DNA of 64,000 nt, taken from the NCBI GenBank assembly GCA_003150755.1, contig QAMT01000004.1, positions 1-64,000 on the forward strand, in the 5' to 3' direction. Origin of the DNA: Phascolarctobacterium sp. (lineage in GTDB: Bacteria; Bacillota; Negativicutes; Acidaminococcales; Acidaminococcaceae). Below are positions 26,767 to 35,487 of the stretch, piece after piece; the first letter of the stretch is position 1; each line of letters opens with the position of its first letter. Position numbers and translations under genes: made by a program. The notes under the pieces are model-generated. The model was not told the origin of the DNA, did not search any database, and saw only the letters and a list, made by a program, of their open reading frames with translations.

Positions 26767-27437
26767 AGTTGGATATTTGATACATCAATCTTGCCAGACA
26801 TCAGCTTTAAAAGCAGGGTATCTCTAGTTGAGACTAACTGTTCGTTTTCGCGTTTGAGGAGTTTCATAGTCATCAGCAGTACTTCGTATTTTTTGTTAAA
26901 CTGTCTAATTACCTCTATTGGTGGATAAGCAACCTTTATTTTCCCAAACTCATCATAACTTAATGACTGTCGTACCGATCCAGATGCTCTTGTCTTAACT
27001 TCCTCTGAGAAGCGGCGTGATTTGATGAAAAAATCAAAAAAGAAATGATATTCTGGTTCAGTACGAATTACTACATAAACTGGACTAACACAGCACGTGA
27101 AGCCGATGTTATTTATACCAATGGAACCAATATTTATTCTTGCTGGATTATAGGCAAAATCAAACGGTTCTACAACAATATAGTTTTTAATGCTTTTACT
27201 AAAGACTTGTTTAGTAAAATATTCTTCTGATAATTTGAGTTGTCCTGTATTTATGGCGGATAAGACTTTATAGTCATTATCTTTTACTTTTTCCCTTATG
27301 GAAGTAGTTACTTTAGATAAAGGCTTAACCATCCATCCCGTTGGTATCGGCCCGAGTTCAGAATAATTAAGCTGATTTATTGGAACACTGTCAAAAGAAA
27401 CAAACATCAAGTGATATAAAGCTTGCGCTTGTTGCTG
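26763..27437 (-). CDS. hsdS: Silent HsdS 3'-half cassette (inverted)
   Basis: On the minus strand, reading from site D: Q-Q-Q-A-Q-A-L-Y-H-L-M-F-V, then a target-recognition domain starting at about the ELGPIPTGW motif, and the C-terminal conserved region ending LLLKLMSGKIDVSNIQL, nearly the same end as the intact hsdS. It has no RBS or start of its own at the cassette boundary; an internal ATG at 27410 could start only a headless product. It is the second half of the neighbouring truncated hsdS stored in reverse. It can replace the current 3' half of either hsdS by site-specific recombination. Confidence 0.85.
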   Translation of the reverse strand, partial: QQQAQALYHLMFVSFDSVPINQLNYSELGPIPTGWMVKPLSKVTTSIREKVKDNDYKVLSAINTGQLKLSEEYFTKQVFSKSIKNYIVVEPFDFAYNPARINIGSIGINNIGFTCCVSPVYVVIRTEPEYHFFFDFFIKSRRFSEEVKTRASGSVRQSLSYDEFGKIKVAYPPIEVIRQFNKKYEVLLMTMKLLKRENEQLVSTRDTLLLKLMSGKIDVSNIQL

Positions 27438-27450
27438 TAAATTATCGTTT
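27438..27450 (-). repeat. hsdS recombination site D (13 bp, inverted)
   Basis: TAAATTATCGTTT, the exact reverse complement of sites A and C, at the outer end of the silent cassette. It is the in-frame junction for that cassette (N-D-N-L then Q-Q-Q). Confidence 0.85.
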
Positions 27451-27470
27451 TTTGGATTGCGAGGTATATG

Positions 27471-27932
27471 ATGAATACTTTTAATGAAAAGTCCTTAAAA
27501 AATTATATAGATGAAGCAATAGATAAATTGTATAAAAATGATTCACATCTAATTAGATGTGTTAATGAAGAAGATAAAAGTAAAAACAAGTATCATGTTT
27601 CTGAAAGAAGTATAGTTTCTAGGTTTGGAATTTATTTTGAAGAATGTAGATTAAAATTTTTTTCTGAATATGATTTAGATATAGAGTATAATCGTGATAT
27701 ATATGATTGTAAGAGATTGGCTGGAAAACCTGTTATACCGGATTTAATTCTGCACAAACGTGGTACGAATGAAAATAATTTATTAGTTTTAGAATTTAAA
27801 ACATGGTGGAATCGCGATCAAAATAATGATATAAATAAAATTAAAGGATTAAAAAAAGAATATGGTTATCGTTATGGCGCTGTAATTTTAATTGGCAAAA
27901 CAAGGAATGATTGCAAAGTTAACTGGATTTAA
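27471..27932 (+). CDS. Small PD-(D/E)XK nuclease-fold protein in the restriction island
   Basis: 153 residues, no named family recognised. The C-terminal half has a PD-(D/E)XK core: IPDLILH with Asp91 and LLVLEFKTW with Glu108-x-Lys110, separated by 16 residues, followed by a helix and a final strand (RYGAVILIGK). This fold is typical of restriction and repair nucleases and related proteins. AT-rich like its neighbours, 20 bp beyond site D and 23 bp before hsdR. ATG 27471 is preferred over ATG 27468 because GAGG lies 6 nt upstream. It may act with the restriction system or be an independent defence gene. Confidence 0.6.
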   Translation: MNTFNEKSLKNYIDEAIDKLYKNDSHLIRCVNEEDKSKNKYHVSERSIVSRFGIYFEECRLKFFSEYDLDIEYNRDIYDCKRLAGKPVIPDLILHKRGTNENNLLVLEFKTWWNRDQNNDINKIKGLKKEYGYRYGAVILIGKTRNDCKVNWI

Positions 27933-27955
27933 TTTTTTAAAGTAAGGTGATAATT

Positions 27956-30900
27956 ATGGCAGGATATTATACGGAAGCAAGTTATGAAAATGCTGTTATT
28001 CAAATTTTCACAGAAACTTTAGGATATCAGTATATTTATGCACCGGAACTTGAGAGGGATTATAGAAGTCCGTTTTATGATGATGTTTTAATAAGCTCAC
28101 TGCATAAAATAAATCCTAAAATGAATGATGATGCTATTCAAAATGCTTTATATAAACTGCGTAATTTTGATAATGGTTCATTGCTTGATAAAAATATTGT
28201 TTTTATGAATTATATTCAGAACGGTATACCTGTTAAGTATTATGATAAAAATAAAGAATGTTCAGGCATTGTTTATTTGATTGATTATGATAATCTTAAT
28301 AAAAATGATTTTACGGTAATGAATCAATGGACTTTTGTCGAAAAATCAGAAAAACGTGCAGATATTGTAGTTTTTATTAATGGTTTACCACTAGTAATAA
28401 TGGAATTAAAATCACCTTCACGTGAAGAAACCGGCATAGAAGAAGCATATAATCAGTTGCGTAATTATATGCATGAAATACCATCTATGTTTATTTATAA
28501 TGCTATTTGCGTTATTAGTGATATGAGCGAAACCAGAGCAGGGACAATAACTTCTGGTTTAGATAGATTTATGGAATGGAAAACTAAAGACGGTAATTAT
28601 GAAAATACGCAGTATGCAAGTTTTGATACTTTTTTTGAAGGTATTTTTGATAAAACAAGATTATTAGATATAATTAAGAATTTTATTTGTTTTAATATAG
28701 AGACTAATAATACTTTTAAAATTTTGGCAGCCTATCATCAGTATTTTGCAGTGAAAAAAGCTATTGCTTCAACTATACATGCAACAAAAACTGATGGTAA
28801 GGGTGGTGTTTTTTGGCATACGCAAGGAAGCGGTAAATCACTTTCTATGGTATTTTATGCTCATTATTTGCAAAAAGCTTTGCAAAGTCCTACTATTGTC
28901 GTGTTAACTGATAGAAATGATTTGGATGACCAGCTTTTTGGGCAGTTTGTACGTTGTGCTTCCTTTTTAAGGCAGGAACCAGAACAAGCAGAGAGCAGAA
29001 AAAATTTACAAGAACTTTTGTGTGGTAGGAAGGTTAACGGTATTATTTTTACTACTATGCAAAAGTTTGAAGAAAGTGATGAGCCGCTTTCTGAACGTAA
29101 TAATATTATTGTCATGGCGGATGAAGCGCACCGTGGACAGTACGGTCTTACTGAAAAAGTTGTTGTTAAAAAAGATGAAACTGGTAATTATCAGGTAAAA
29201 ACTGTAATTGGGACTGCACGTATAATTCGTAATAGTTTACCTAATGCGACGTATATTGGTTTTACAGGTACGCCTATTTCTGTTAAAGATAGAAATACAC
29301 GGGAAGTTTTTGGTGATTATATAGATATTTATGATATGACGCAGGCGGTTGAAGATGGCGCAACGCGTCCTGTGTTTTATGAAAGCAGAGTTATTCATTT
29401 GAAACTTGATCAGGAAACTTTGCAAAAAATTGATGCAGAATATGACATTATGGCGCAAAATGCAGATCCTTATGTGATTGAAAAGAGCAAAAAAGAATTA
29501 GGACAAATGGAAGCAATTTTAGGTGCTGATACTACGATAGATTCTCTTGTGAGGGATATTATTGAGCATTATGAAAATAACAGGGCAAATTTACTAACTG
29601 GCAAAGCATTAATTGTAGCTTATTCGCGCAAAATTGCGATGAAAATTTATGAGAAAATTTTAGAGTTGCGGTCGGAATGGACAGAAAAAGTTGCAGTAGT
29701 AATGACAAAAAGTAATAAAGATCCGGAAGAATGGAACAAAATAATAGGCAATAAAAAATACCGCGATGAACTTGCCGTTAAATTTAAAGATAATAAATCA
29801 CCTTTAAAAATTGCTATAGTTGTAGATATGTGGCTTACTGGATTTGATGTACCTTCTTTGGCAACTATGTATGTGTTTAAGCCAATGGCTGGACATAATT
29901 TAATGCAGGCTATTGCTCGTGTAAACCGTGTTTTTAAAAATAAGGAAGGCGGTTTGATAGTTGATTATATAGGTATAGCATCTGCTTTAAAACAGGCAAT
30001 GAATGATTACACAAAACGTGATAGAAAAAATTATGGCGATATGGATATAAGAAAAGTTGCATATCCGCAGTTTTTAGAAAAATTATCAATATGCCGTGAT
30101 TTGTTGTATGGTTTTGACTATTCTAATTTTATCAGCGGTAATGATTTAGAAAGAAGTAAAATTATTTCAGGGGCTGTTAATTTTATTATAGGAAAATCTG
30201 TTGCTGAGTATGATAAAGAAGAAAAAGAAAAAATACAAAATGTTTATTTAAAAGAAGCTTTATTGCTTAGACAAGCTTTATCTTTGTGTAGCAGCATTGT
30301 TGATGAAAATTTAAGAATAGAAGCAGCTTTTTTTGAAGCGTTGCGTACAATGCTTGTTAGAATAACGGTAGGAGGAATTGGAAGAAAATTAAATTTATCA
30401 GATATTAACAATAGAATTAATGAATTGTTGAAGCAAAGCATTAAAAGTGAAGGCGTTATTAATTTATTTTCAGATGTTAAAGCTGAATTTTCTATTTTTG
30501 ACCCTAAATTTTTAGAGGAAATTTCTAAAATGAAAGAAAAAAATTTAGCGGTTGAGTTACTAAAGAAAATTATTGCAGAGCAGGTAACTGTTTATAGGCG
30601 CACTAATTTAGTTAAATCTGAAAAATTTTCAGATATTATCAATAGTGCTATGCGCCGTTACTTAAATGGTATGATTAGTAACGAAGAAGTAATAAACGAG
30701 TTATTAAAACTTGCTGATGAAATTGCTAAGGCCAATGCTGAAGGTAAAAAGTTAGGTTTGAATAATGAAGAAATGGCTTTTTATGATGCATTGACAAAGC
30801 CACAGGCAATAAAAGATTTTTATAAAAATAACGAACTTGTTACTTTGACAAAAGAATTAACAGAACAGTTACGCAAAAACAGGACGATAGACTGGGAGAA

Positions 30901-31132
30901 AAAAGAATCTGCACGTGCTGGTATGCGAAGGCTTGTTAAACGTCTTTTAAAAAAATATAAATATCCGCCGGAAGGCATGGAGGATGCTGTAAAAACTGTT
31001 ATCAGCCAATGCGAAATGTGGACTGATAATTATGAATATGTACAAGAAAATAATAAGCCTAATTATACTTACAATGTTGTAGAAGATAGTAATTATTATA
31101 TGGCTGCTGAAAGTGTTGAAAAATTTCATTAA
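27956..31132 (+). CDS. hsdR: Type I restriction endonuclease, motor subunit HsdR
   Basis: 1058 residues, usual HsdR size. The N-terminal nuclease domain has the PD-(D/E)XK residues Asp136 and Glu150-x-Lys152 (VIMELKS). The SF2 translocase follows with Walker A in TQGSGKS (Lys294), a DEAH box at 389-392, GFTGTPI and the C-terminal motif VI-like segment QAIARVNRVF. The C-terminal helical region binds HsdM. ATG 27956 with AAGGTG 6 nt upstream is chosen over GTG 27947. The gene is intact, so restriction should be active whenever HsdS is. A bidirectional terminator follows. Confidence 0.97.
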   Translation: MAGYYTEASYENAVIQIFTETLGYQYIYAPELERDYRSPFYDDVLISSLHKINPKMNDDAIQNALYKLRNFDNGSLLDKNIVFMNYIQNGIPVKYYDKNKECSGIVYLIDYDNLNKNDFTVMNQWTFVEKSEKRADIVVFINGLPLVIMELKSPSREETGIEEAYNQLRNYMHEIPSMFIYNAICVISDMSETRAGTITSGLDRFMEWKTKDGNYENTQYASFDTFFEGIFDKTRLLDIIKNFICFNIETNNTFKILAAYHQYFAVKKAIASTIHATKTDGKGGVFWHTQGSGKSLSMVFYAHYLQKALQSPTIVVLTDRNDLDDQLFGQFVRCASFLRQEPEQAESRKNLQELLCGRKVNGIIFTTMQKFEESDEPLSERNNIIVMADEAHRGQYGLTEKVVVKKDETGNYQVKTVIGTARIIRNSLPNATYIGFTGTPISVKDRNTREVFGDYIDIYDMTQAVEDGATRPVFYESRVIHLKLDQETLQKIDAEYDIMAQNADPYVIEKSKKELGQMEAILGADTTIDSLVRDIIEHYENNRANLLTGKALIVAYSRKIAMKIYEKILELRSEWTEKVAVVMTKSNKDPEEWNKIIGNKKYRDELAVKFKDNKSPLKIAIVVDMWLTGFDVPSLATMYVFKPMAGHNLMQAIARVNRVFKNKEGGLIVDYIGIASALKQAMNDYTKRDRKNYGDMDIRKVAYPQFLEKLSICRDLLYGFDYSNFISGNDLERSKIISGAVNFIIGKSVAEYDKEEKEKIQNVYLKEALLLRQALSLCSSIVDENLRIEAAFFEALRTMLVRITVGGIGRKLNLSDINNRINELLKQSIKSEGVINLFSDVKAEFSIFDPKFLEEISKMKEKNLAVELLKKIIAEQVTVYRRTNLVKSEKFSDIINSAMRRYLNGMISNEEVINELLKLADEIAKANAEGKKLGLNNEEMAFYDALTKPQAIKDFYKNNELVTLTKELTEQLRKNRTIDWEKKESARAGMRRLVKRLLKKYKYPPEGMEDAVKTVISQCEMWTDNYEYVQENNKPNYTYNVVEDSNYYMAAESVEKFH

Positions 31133-31152
31133 TTTTAATTGATTAAACAACA

Positions 31153-31193
31153 AAAACTCCCTCCAATGTGTTAATCATTGAAGGGAGTTTTGT
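31153..31193. terminator. Bidirectional terminator between hsdR and the stalk-domain gene
   Basis: ACTCCCTCCAATG and CATTGAAGGGAGT arms (one mismatch) with AAAA on the left and TTTT on the right, between convergent genes. Confidence 0.85.
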
Positions 31194-31215
31194 TATTTTA
31201 TTTATTCACCTTTCA

Positions 31216-32127
31216 TCAAACATGGCTGGCAATTATTCTTACGCTGTATCCCATTACATAGTCCAGCATTTCTACCGGTACCATGGTTACGCCGTCGATG
31301 AGTTCCGGCGCGTACAGTAGTTTAACACGCATGCGCTGCTGGCCGTAATCGTAGCTGCCGATAGTGCAGACTGCACTGCGCGGTCCATTGTAAACAACTG
31401 CCGTTTGGGCGTCGCTGTTCCACGTTACGGTGTAGCCAAGTGCTTCGGCAACCTGGCGCAGAGGCACATACAGGGTGTTGTTTTTGCTGATTAATTTTAC
31501 GTCTGCCAGTTCTTTGCCGTTGGTGGCAATTACACCGGCGGTGGTGCTGATGTTAATATCTGCAAGGCCGTGTTTTAACAATACGGCTTTGGTTGCTGTT
31601 GCCTGTCCGGGCAGGCTCATGGTAGTAAATTCATACCATAACAGCATTTTGTCGCCTGCTTTAAGCTCTGCTGCATCAGGGTAAACCTGTGGGGAAATAG
31701 TAACATACTGCGTTTCGTTTACGTTAAGCACGCGCACGCTGCCGTCGTCCTGCGGTTCTACTTTGCCGATGTTAAAATAAGTAAAGGTAGGTTTATCTGC
31801 TGCTTCGCCTGCAATAATAGCGTCAGCCTTGCCTTGCGGCGGCAGGCTGCGGGTCAGCATCGGTCCGTACCAGGCTTTGGCTTTATCGTCTTTTTTTACG
31901 TCAAAACCGTCAAGATAGTAACCGGTGCCGTTCTGGATTACAAAGGTATCATCAGTAATATGCAGGGCAACACTGTCAAACGGTTTATTATCATTTTTTA
32001 TGGTAACCATGCTGCCGGTGCTTTCGGTTACGGTGCCGGTCATTTGCAGTTCTTTAGGTACGCTTTGGGCAAGTGCGCTGCCGCTGATTGCCAGAATACA
32101 AAGCGCTGCTGCGAGTATTTTTTTCAT
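31216..32127 (-). CDS. Secreted protein with C-terminal stalk (copper amine oxidase N-like) domain
   Basis: 303 residues. It begins MKKILAAALCILAISGSALAQ, a clear Sec signal peptide. The middle region (about 25-200) is beta-rich and not recognised. The C-terminal about 95 residues resemble the copper amine oxidase N-terminal-like stalk domain (NTLYVPLRQVAEALGYTVTW, MVPVEMLDYVMGY), common in exported Firmicute proteins and often associated with the cell surface. ATG at 32127 has AGGAG 8 nt upstream; longer in-frame extensions have none. Divergent from the regulator at 32323. Confidence 0.75.
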   Translation of the reverse strand: MKKILAAALCILAISGSALAQSVPKELQMTGTVTESTGSMVTIKNDNKPFDSVALHITDDTFVIQNGTGYYLDGFDVKKDDKAKAWYGPMLTRSLPPQGKADAIIAGEAADKPTFTYFNIGKVEPQDDGSVRVLNVNETQYVTISPQVYPDAAELKAGDKMLLWYEFTTMSLPGQATATKAVLLKHGLADINISTTAGVIATNGKELADVKLISKNNTLYVPLRQVAEALGYTVTWNSDAQTAVVYNGPRSAVCTIGSYDYGQQRMRVKLLYAPELIDGVTMVPVEMLDYVMGYSVRIIASHV

Positions 32128-32322
32128 TTTATGCACTCCTTTATTTTGTGTCTTGCAAATATTATAGCATGTATCTTTAGTATTCGCCATTATGTTGCAA
32201 AGAGTTTGCAAAAGTGTACAATCTGTGATAAATCTTAAAAAAATATATGACCGGAAAGAGGATTTTTAAGATAAGTAGCGTATACTATTAATATATGTGC
32301 TATTTTGGGACGGCAGAAGGGG

Positions 32323-32985
32323 ATGAGAACAATTTCTTTAAGTACAAGGCAAAAGCGTATAGCTGAGATAGTAAGACAGGACGGGCCGATTACGGGTGAA
32401 CATATTGCAGAACGCCTTAATGTTACACGCGCTGCTTTGCGCAGTGACCTTGCGATACTGGTTATGGGCGGTATTCTTGATGCAAGGCCTAAGGTTGGGT
32501 ATTTTTTTACCGGTAAAAATACTTTGGGGATGCTGATGGAAGAAATTTCCGGTATTTGTGTGCGCGATTTGCAGTCTGTGCCGGTTGCCGTAAGCCACGA
32601 TAAAAGTGCCTATGAGGCTGTTATAACGATGTTTCTGGAGGATGTGGGCACGGTGTTCGTCATCGACGATGCCGGGCTGCTTGTTGGCGTTGTTTCGCGC
32701 AAGGATTTGCTGAAGGCTGCCATCAATAACAATTACGACCTGCGTGAGGTGCCGGTTGTGATGGTGATGACGCCGCTTTCCAAGCTTATTGTGGTAACGC
32801 CGGAGGATTCCGTTGCCGCAGCGGCCAGAAAGATTATTGATAATGAGATTGACTGTCTGCCGGTTGTGCGCTGCATAGAAGAGGGCAGCCGCAGCTATGA
32901 GGTTGTGGGCAGGATTACTAAAACGAATTTTACGCGTCTGCTGGTGGATTTGGCAGAAGGCAAAGGGGGCAATTATCATAGTTAA
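32323..32985 (+). CDS. CcpN-like transcriptional regulator with paired CBS domains
   Basis: 220 residues. An N-terminal winged HTH (STRQKRIAEIVRQDGPITGEHIAERLNVTRAALRSDLAIL) is followed by two CBS motifs (about 78-205), which usually bind adenine nucleotides. The layout matches Bacillus CcpN/YqzB, a repressor of gluconeogenic genes, and such genes usually precede a PPDK regulatory protein gene, as here. The start is uncertain: ATG 32323 abuts the AAGGGG string, leaving no normal spacing, and TTG 32305 has no RBS. An in-frame ATT at 32332 would have ideal spacing. Confidence 0.85.
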   Translation: MRTISLSTRQKRIAEIVRQDGPITGEHIAERLNVTRAALRSDLAILVMGGILDARPKVGYFFTGKNTLGMLMEEISGICVRDLQSVPVAVSHDKSAYEAVITMFLEDVGTVFVIDDAGLLVGVVSRKDLLKAAINNNYDLREVPVVMVMTPLSKLIVVTPEDSVAAAARKIIDNEIDCLPVVRCIEEGSRSYEVVGRITKTNFTRLLVDLAEGKGGNYHS

Positions 32986-33799
32986 GACACCGGTTATTTA
33001 TGCTTTGTCCGATTCTATCGGCGAAACGGCAGAATCGGTTGTAAAGGCTACAACCAGCCAGTTTGTGCAGGAAAAATTTGACGTTATCCGCGTGCCGTAC
33101 ATTAAGGATGCGCAGCAGGTGGAAAAAATACTTGAGGAAGCAAAAGACAGCGGCGCGATTGTATGCTACACGATTGTTTCGCCGGAGCTGCGGGAACATA
33201 TCATGCAAAAAGCAATGGAGCTGGATGTGGAGGTTGTTGATGTTTTAGGGCCTATGCTGAAGGCTATCGAAAAAACATCTGGCCTTTTGCCGAAAAACCA
33301 GGCCGGTCTTATCCACGCGCTGGACCACGAATATTTCAAGCGCGTTGAGGCTATTGAGTTTGCCGTTAAATATGACGACGGCAAAAACCCGCTGGGTCTG
33401 TTAAAGGCGGATGTTGTGCTTATCGGCGTAAGCCGCACCAGTAAAACCCCGCTTAGCATGTACCTTGCGCATAAGCAGCTTAAAGTTGCCAACGTGCCTT
33501 TGGTTCCGGAGATTGCCCCGCCGGAGGAATTGTTTAAGGTTCCGCCGCATAAAATTATCGGCCTTTTGATTGACCCGTTCAAGCTGAACGAAATCCGCAG
33601 CGAGCGCCTTAAAACCATGGGGCTCAGCGACGGCGCCAATTATGCCGATGTAAGGCGCATCAGCGAGGAGCTGGAATATGCCAAGGCAATTATGCGCCGC
33701 GTGCACTGCAAAATTATCAATGTATCTAACCGCGCTATTGAAGAAACGGCCGGCATTATACTTGATTACGTACAAAAAAACAGAAACAGGCACATATAA
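32978..33799 (+). CDS. Pyruvate, phosphate dikinase regulatory protein (kinase/pyrophosphorylase)
   Basis: About 273 residues, starting near VKTPVIYALSDSIGETAES, the usual beginning of the DUF299/PPDK-regulator family. The bifunctional enzyme phosphorylates PPDK with ADP and reverses this with phosphate, thereby switching pyruvate-PEP interconversion. The P-loop-like GVSRTSKTPLSMYLA is present (about residues 147-161). No ATG, GTG or TTG lies at the expected place. AGGGGG (32964-32969) is followed by in-frame ATT 32972, ATC 32975 and ATA 32978, the last 8 nt away, so I give 32978 as a tentative start. The nearest standard starts (ATG 32897, TTG 32903) would add about 25 Trp-rich residues overlapping the upstream gene. 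Confidence 0.85.
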   Translation: MVKTPVIYALSDSIGETAESVVKATTSQFVQEKFDVIRVPYIKDAQQVEKILEEAKDSGAIVCYTIVSPELREHIMQKAMELDVEVVDVLGPMLKAIEKTSGLLPKNQAGLIHALDHEYFKRVEAIEFAVKYDDGKNPLGLLKADVVLIGVSRTSKTPLSMYLAHKQLKVANVPLVPEIAPPEELFKVPPHKIIGLLIDPFKLNEIRSERLKTMGLSDGANYADVRRISEELEYAKAIMRRVHCKIINVSNRAIEETAGIILDYVQKNRNRHI

Positions 33800-33830
33800 A
33801 AATAACCCCCGCTTGCTACGGGGGTTATTT
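33800..33830. terminator. Bidirectional terminator
   Basis: AAATAACCCCCG and CGGGGGTTATTT arms around a CTTGCTA loop, between convergent genes. Confidence 0.9.
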
Positions 33831-33836
33831 AGGCTG

Positions 33837-34307
33837 TTATAAAAATTTTTTATCGCGCACGTTATAGGTTACATCGCCTTGCTGCGGTGTGCCGTTAACG
33901 CTTACGCTGCCGCTGAAAACGGCGTTTTTGGTTTTCCAGTTAAAACTGCCGGTATCGGCGGTAATGCGCAGGTCGTCCTGCGTAAACACCATGTTGCCGG
34001 TTACATAGGCTGTGCGTTCACTGCCGATAACTTCGACGCGGTCGCAGTCGAAGTGGATGCCGCTGGGCTTGTCCGTCAGGCTGATGTTGCCCTGCGCGGT
34101 TACTTTAAGTTCGTACAGATATACCTGGGCAGCGTCGCCGTCGATAACGCGGTCGCCCAAATCCACATGAACGTGGCCCTGTAAATCGTAAACTCCCGTA
34201 AAGGGGTTAAAGGTTTGGCTGTCGCTGCTGATAGCGGGCTGGGAGGCCAGCGCGGACGGAACCAGCATAAAAACCAGCATAAAAACAATTGCGATAATTT
34301 TTTTCAT
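33837..34307 (-). CDS. LptA/OstA-like periplasmic protein
   Basis: 156 residues. A signal peptide (MKKIIAIVFMLVFMLVPSALA) is followed by a repetitive beta-strand domain of the OstA/LptA type (FNPFTGVYDLQGHVHVDLGD, VEVIGSERTAYVTGNMVFTQDD). LptA carries lipopolysaccharide across the periplasm, so a homologue implies an outer membrane, as in Negativicutes. It is isolated from other lpt genes, so it may be a paralogue rather than the main LptA. ATG at 34307 with GAGG 8 nt upstream. Confidence 0.75.
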   Translation of the reverse strand: MKKIIAIVFMLVFMLVPSALASQPAISSDSQTFNPFTGVYDLQGHVHVDLGDRVIDGDAAQVYLYELKVTAQGNISLTDKPSGIHFDCDRVEVIGSERTAYVTGNMVFTQDDLRITADTGSFNWKTKNAVFSGSVSVNGTPQQGDVTYNVRDKKFL

Positions 34308-34401
34308 TTTAAAAACCTCGGTATTTAAAGAATATACTATTATTATAGACTTTGGCGCTGCGTGCGGCAAGGCGGATTAAGTGAAATAAAGGTGAAACAC
34401 A

Positions 34402-35385
34402 ATGAGTATAAGGGAAATATACGAAGCTGCTGAAGAAAAATTTTTGGCGCCATGGGCGCAGAAAAGTTCTGCCGCTATGCGCGAAAAGTACGATGAGCCG
34501 GATGAGCTGCGCACTGCTTACCAGCGCGACAGGGACAGGATTATCCACAGTATGGCCTTCCGCAAGCTGAAGCACAAAACGCAGGTGTACTTAAACCCGG
34601 GCGACCATTACCGCACGCGCCTTACGCACAGCATGGAGGTATCGCAGATTGCCAGGACCATTGCCCGTGCACTGCGTTTAAACGAGGATTTGACGGAGGC
34701 TGCTGCCCTGGGGCACGACCTTGGCCATACGCCGTTTGGCCATGCGGGCGAGCGCGCCATTAACGCTTATACCGGGCATTTTAAACATAATGAGCAGAGC
34801 CTGCGCGTAGTAAAATACTATGGGCGCGATGGGCGCGGGCTTAACCTTACGCTGAACGTGCAGGACGCTATTGTAAACCACACCGGCGATACTCAGCCCA
34901 AAACGCTGGAAGGGCAGATTGTGCGCCGCTGCGACCGCATTGCTTATTTGTGCCACGATTTTGACGACGGCTGCAAGGTTGGTATTATCGGACCGGATAA
35001 GCTGCCGGGCATTGTAGCTATGCGCCTTGGTACCAAGCCGAGCCAGATTCTGGATATACTTGTGCGCAACGTGGTAGAAAATTCTTTAGGCAAGCCGCAG
35101 ATTGTGATGGAAAAATATTATGAAGAAGCAATGGACGAGTTCCGCTGCTTTATGTTTGATTATGTTTACTGCTCGCCGGAACTGACGCAGGAACACCGCA
35201 AGGCGGAACACGTTGTAACCACGCTGCTTGATTTATATATGAAGCATCCGGAAATGCTGCCGCGCGAATACGCCGAAGCCGCAAAAATTTTCGGCAAGGA
35301 GCAGGCCGTGGTTGATTTTGTGGCAAGCATGACTGACGCGGCGGCAGTTCAGCAGTTCAGCCGGTATTTTTTGCCTGTTATATAA
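34402..35385 (+). CDS. dgt: dGTP triphosphohydrolase-like HD-domain protein
   Basis: 327 residues of the Dgt type. dNTP triphosphohydrolases split dNTP into nucleoside and tripolyphosphate. The HD metal site is visible as RLTHSMEVSQIA, then GHDLGHTPFGHAGE, with a further Asp in CHDFDDG. AAAGGTG lies about 9 nt upstream of the ATG. It is followed by dnaG and rpoD, an arrangement common in Firmicutes, which links it to nucleotide pools and replication. Confidence 0.93.
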   Translation: MSIREIYEAAEEKFLAPWAQKSSAAMREKYDEPDELRTAYQRDRDRIIHSMAFRKLKHKTQVYLNPGDHYRTRLTHSMEVSQIARTIARALRLNEDLTEAAALGHDLGHTPFGHAGERAINAYTGHFKHNEQSLRVVKYYGRDGRGLNLTLNVQDAIVNHTGDTQPKTLEGQIVRRCDRIAYLCHDFDDGCKVGIIGPDKLPGIVAMRLGTKPSQILDILVRNVVENSLGKPQIVMEKYYEEAMDEFRCFMFDYVYCSPELTQEHRKAEHVVTTLLDLYMKHPEMLPREYAEAAKIFGKEQAVVDFVASMTDAAAVQQFSRYFLPVI

Positions 35386-35487
35386 TGTAGTTAAAAATAA
35401 ATTATATTTAATAAAAAAGAGGATTTTTAAATTAGATATTGAATATAAATAAAGCAGATGATATTTAAAGTGACGGGAGCAAGGCAA

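Noticed and set aside
26763..27437. Inverted HsdS fragment as an ordinary pseudogene
   Set aside because: The frame is fully open and both edges coincide with 13-bp recombination sites in the right codon phase, so a silent cassette explains it better.
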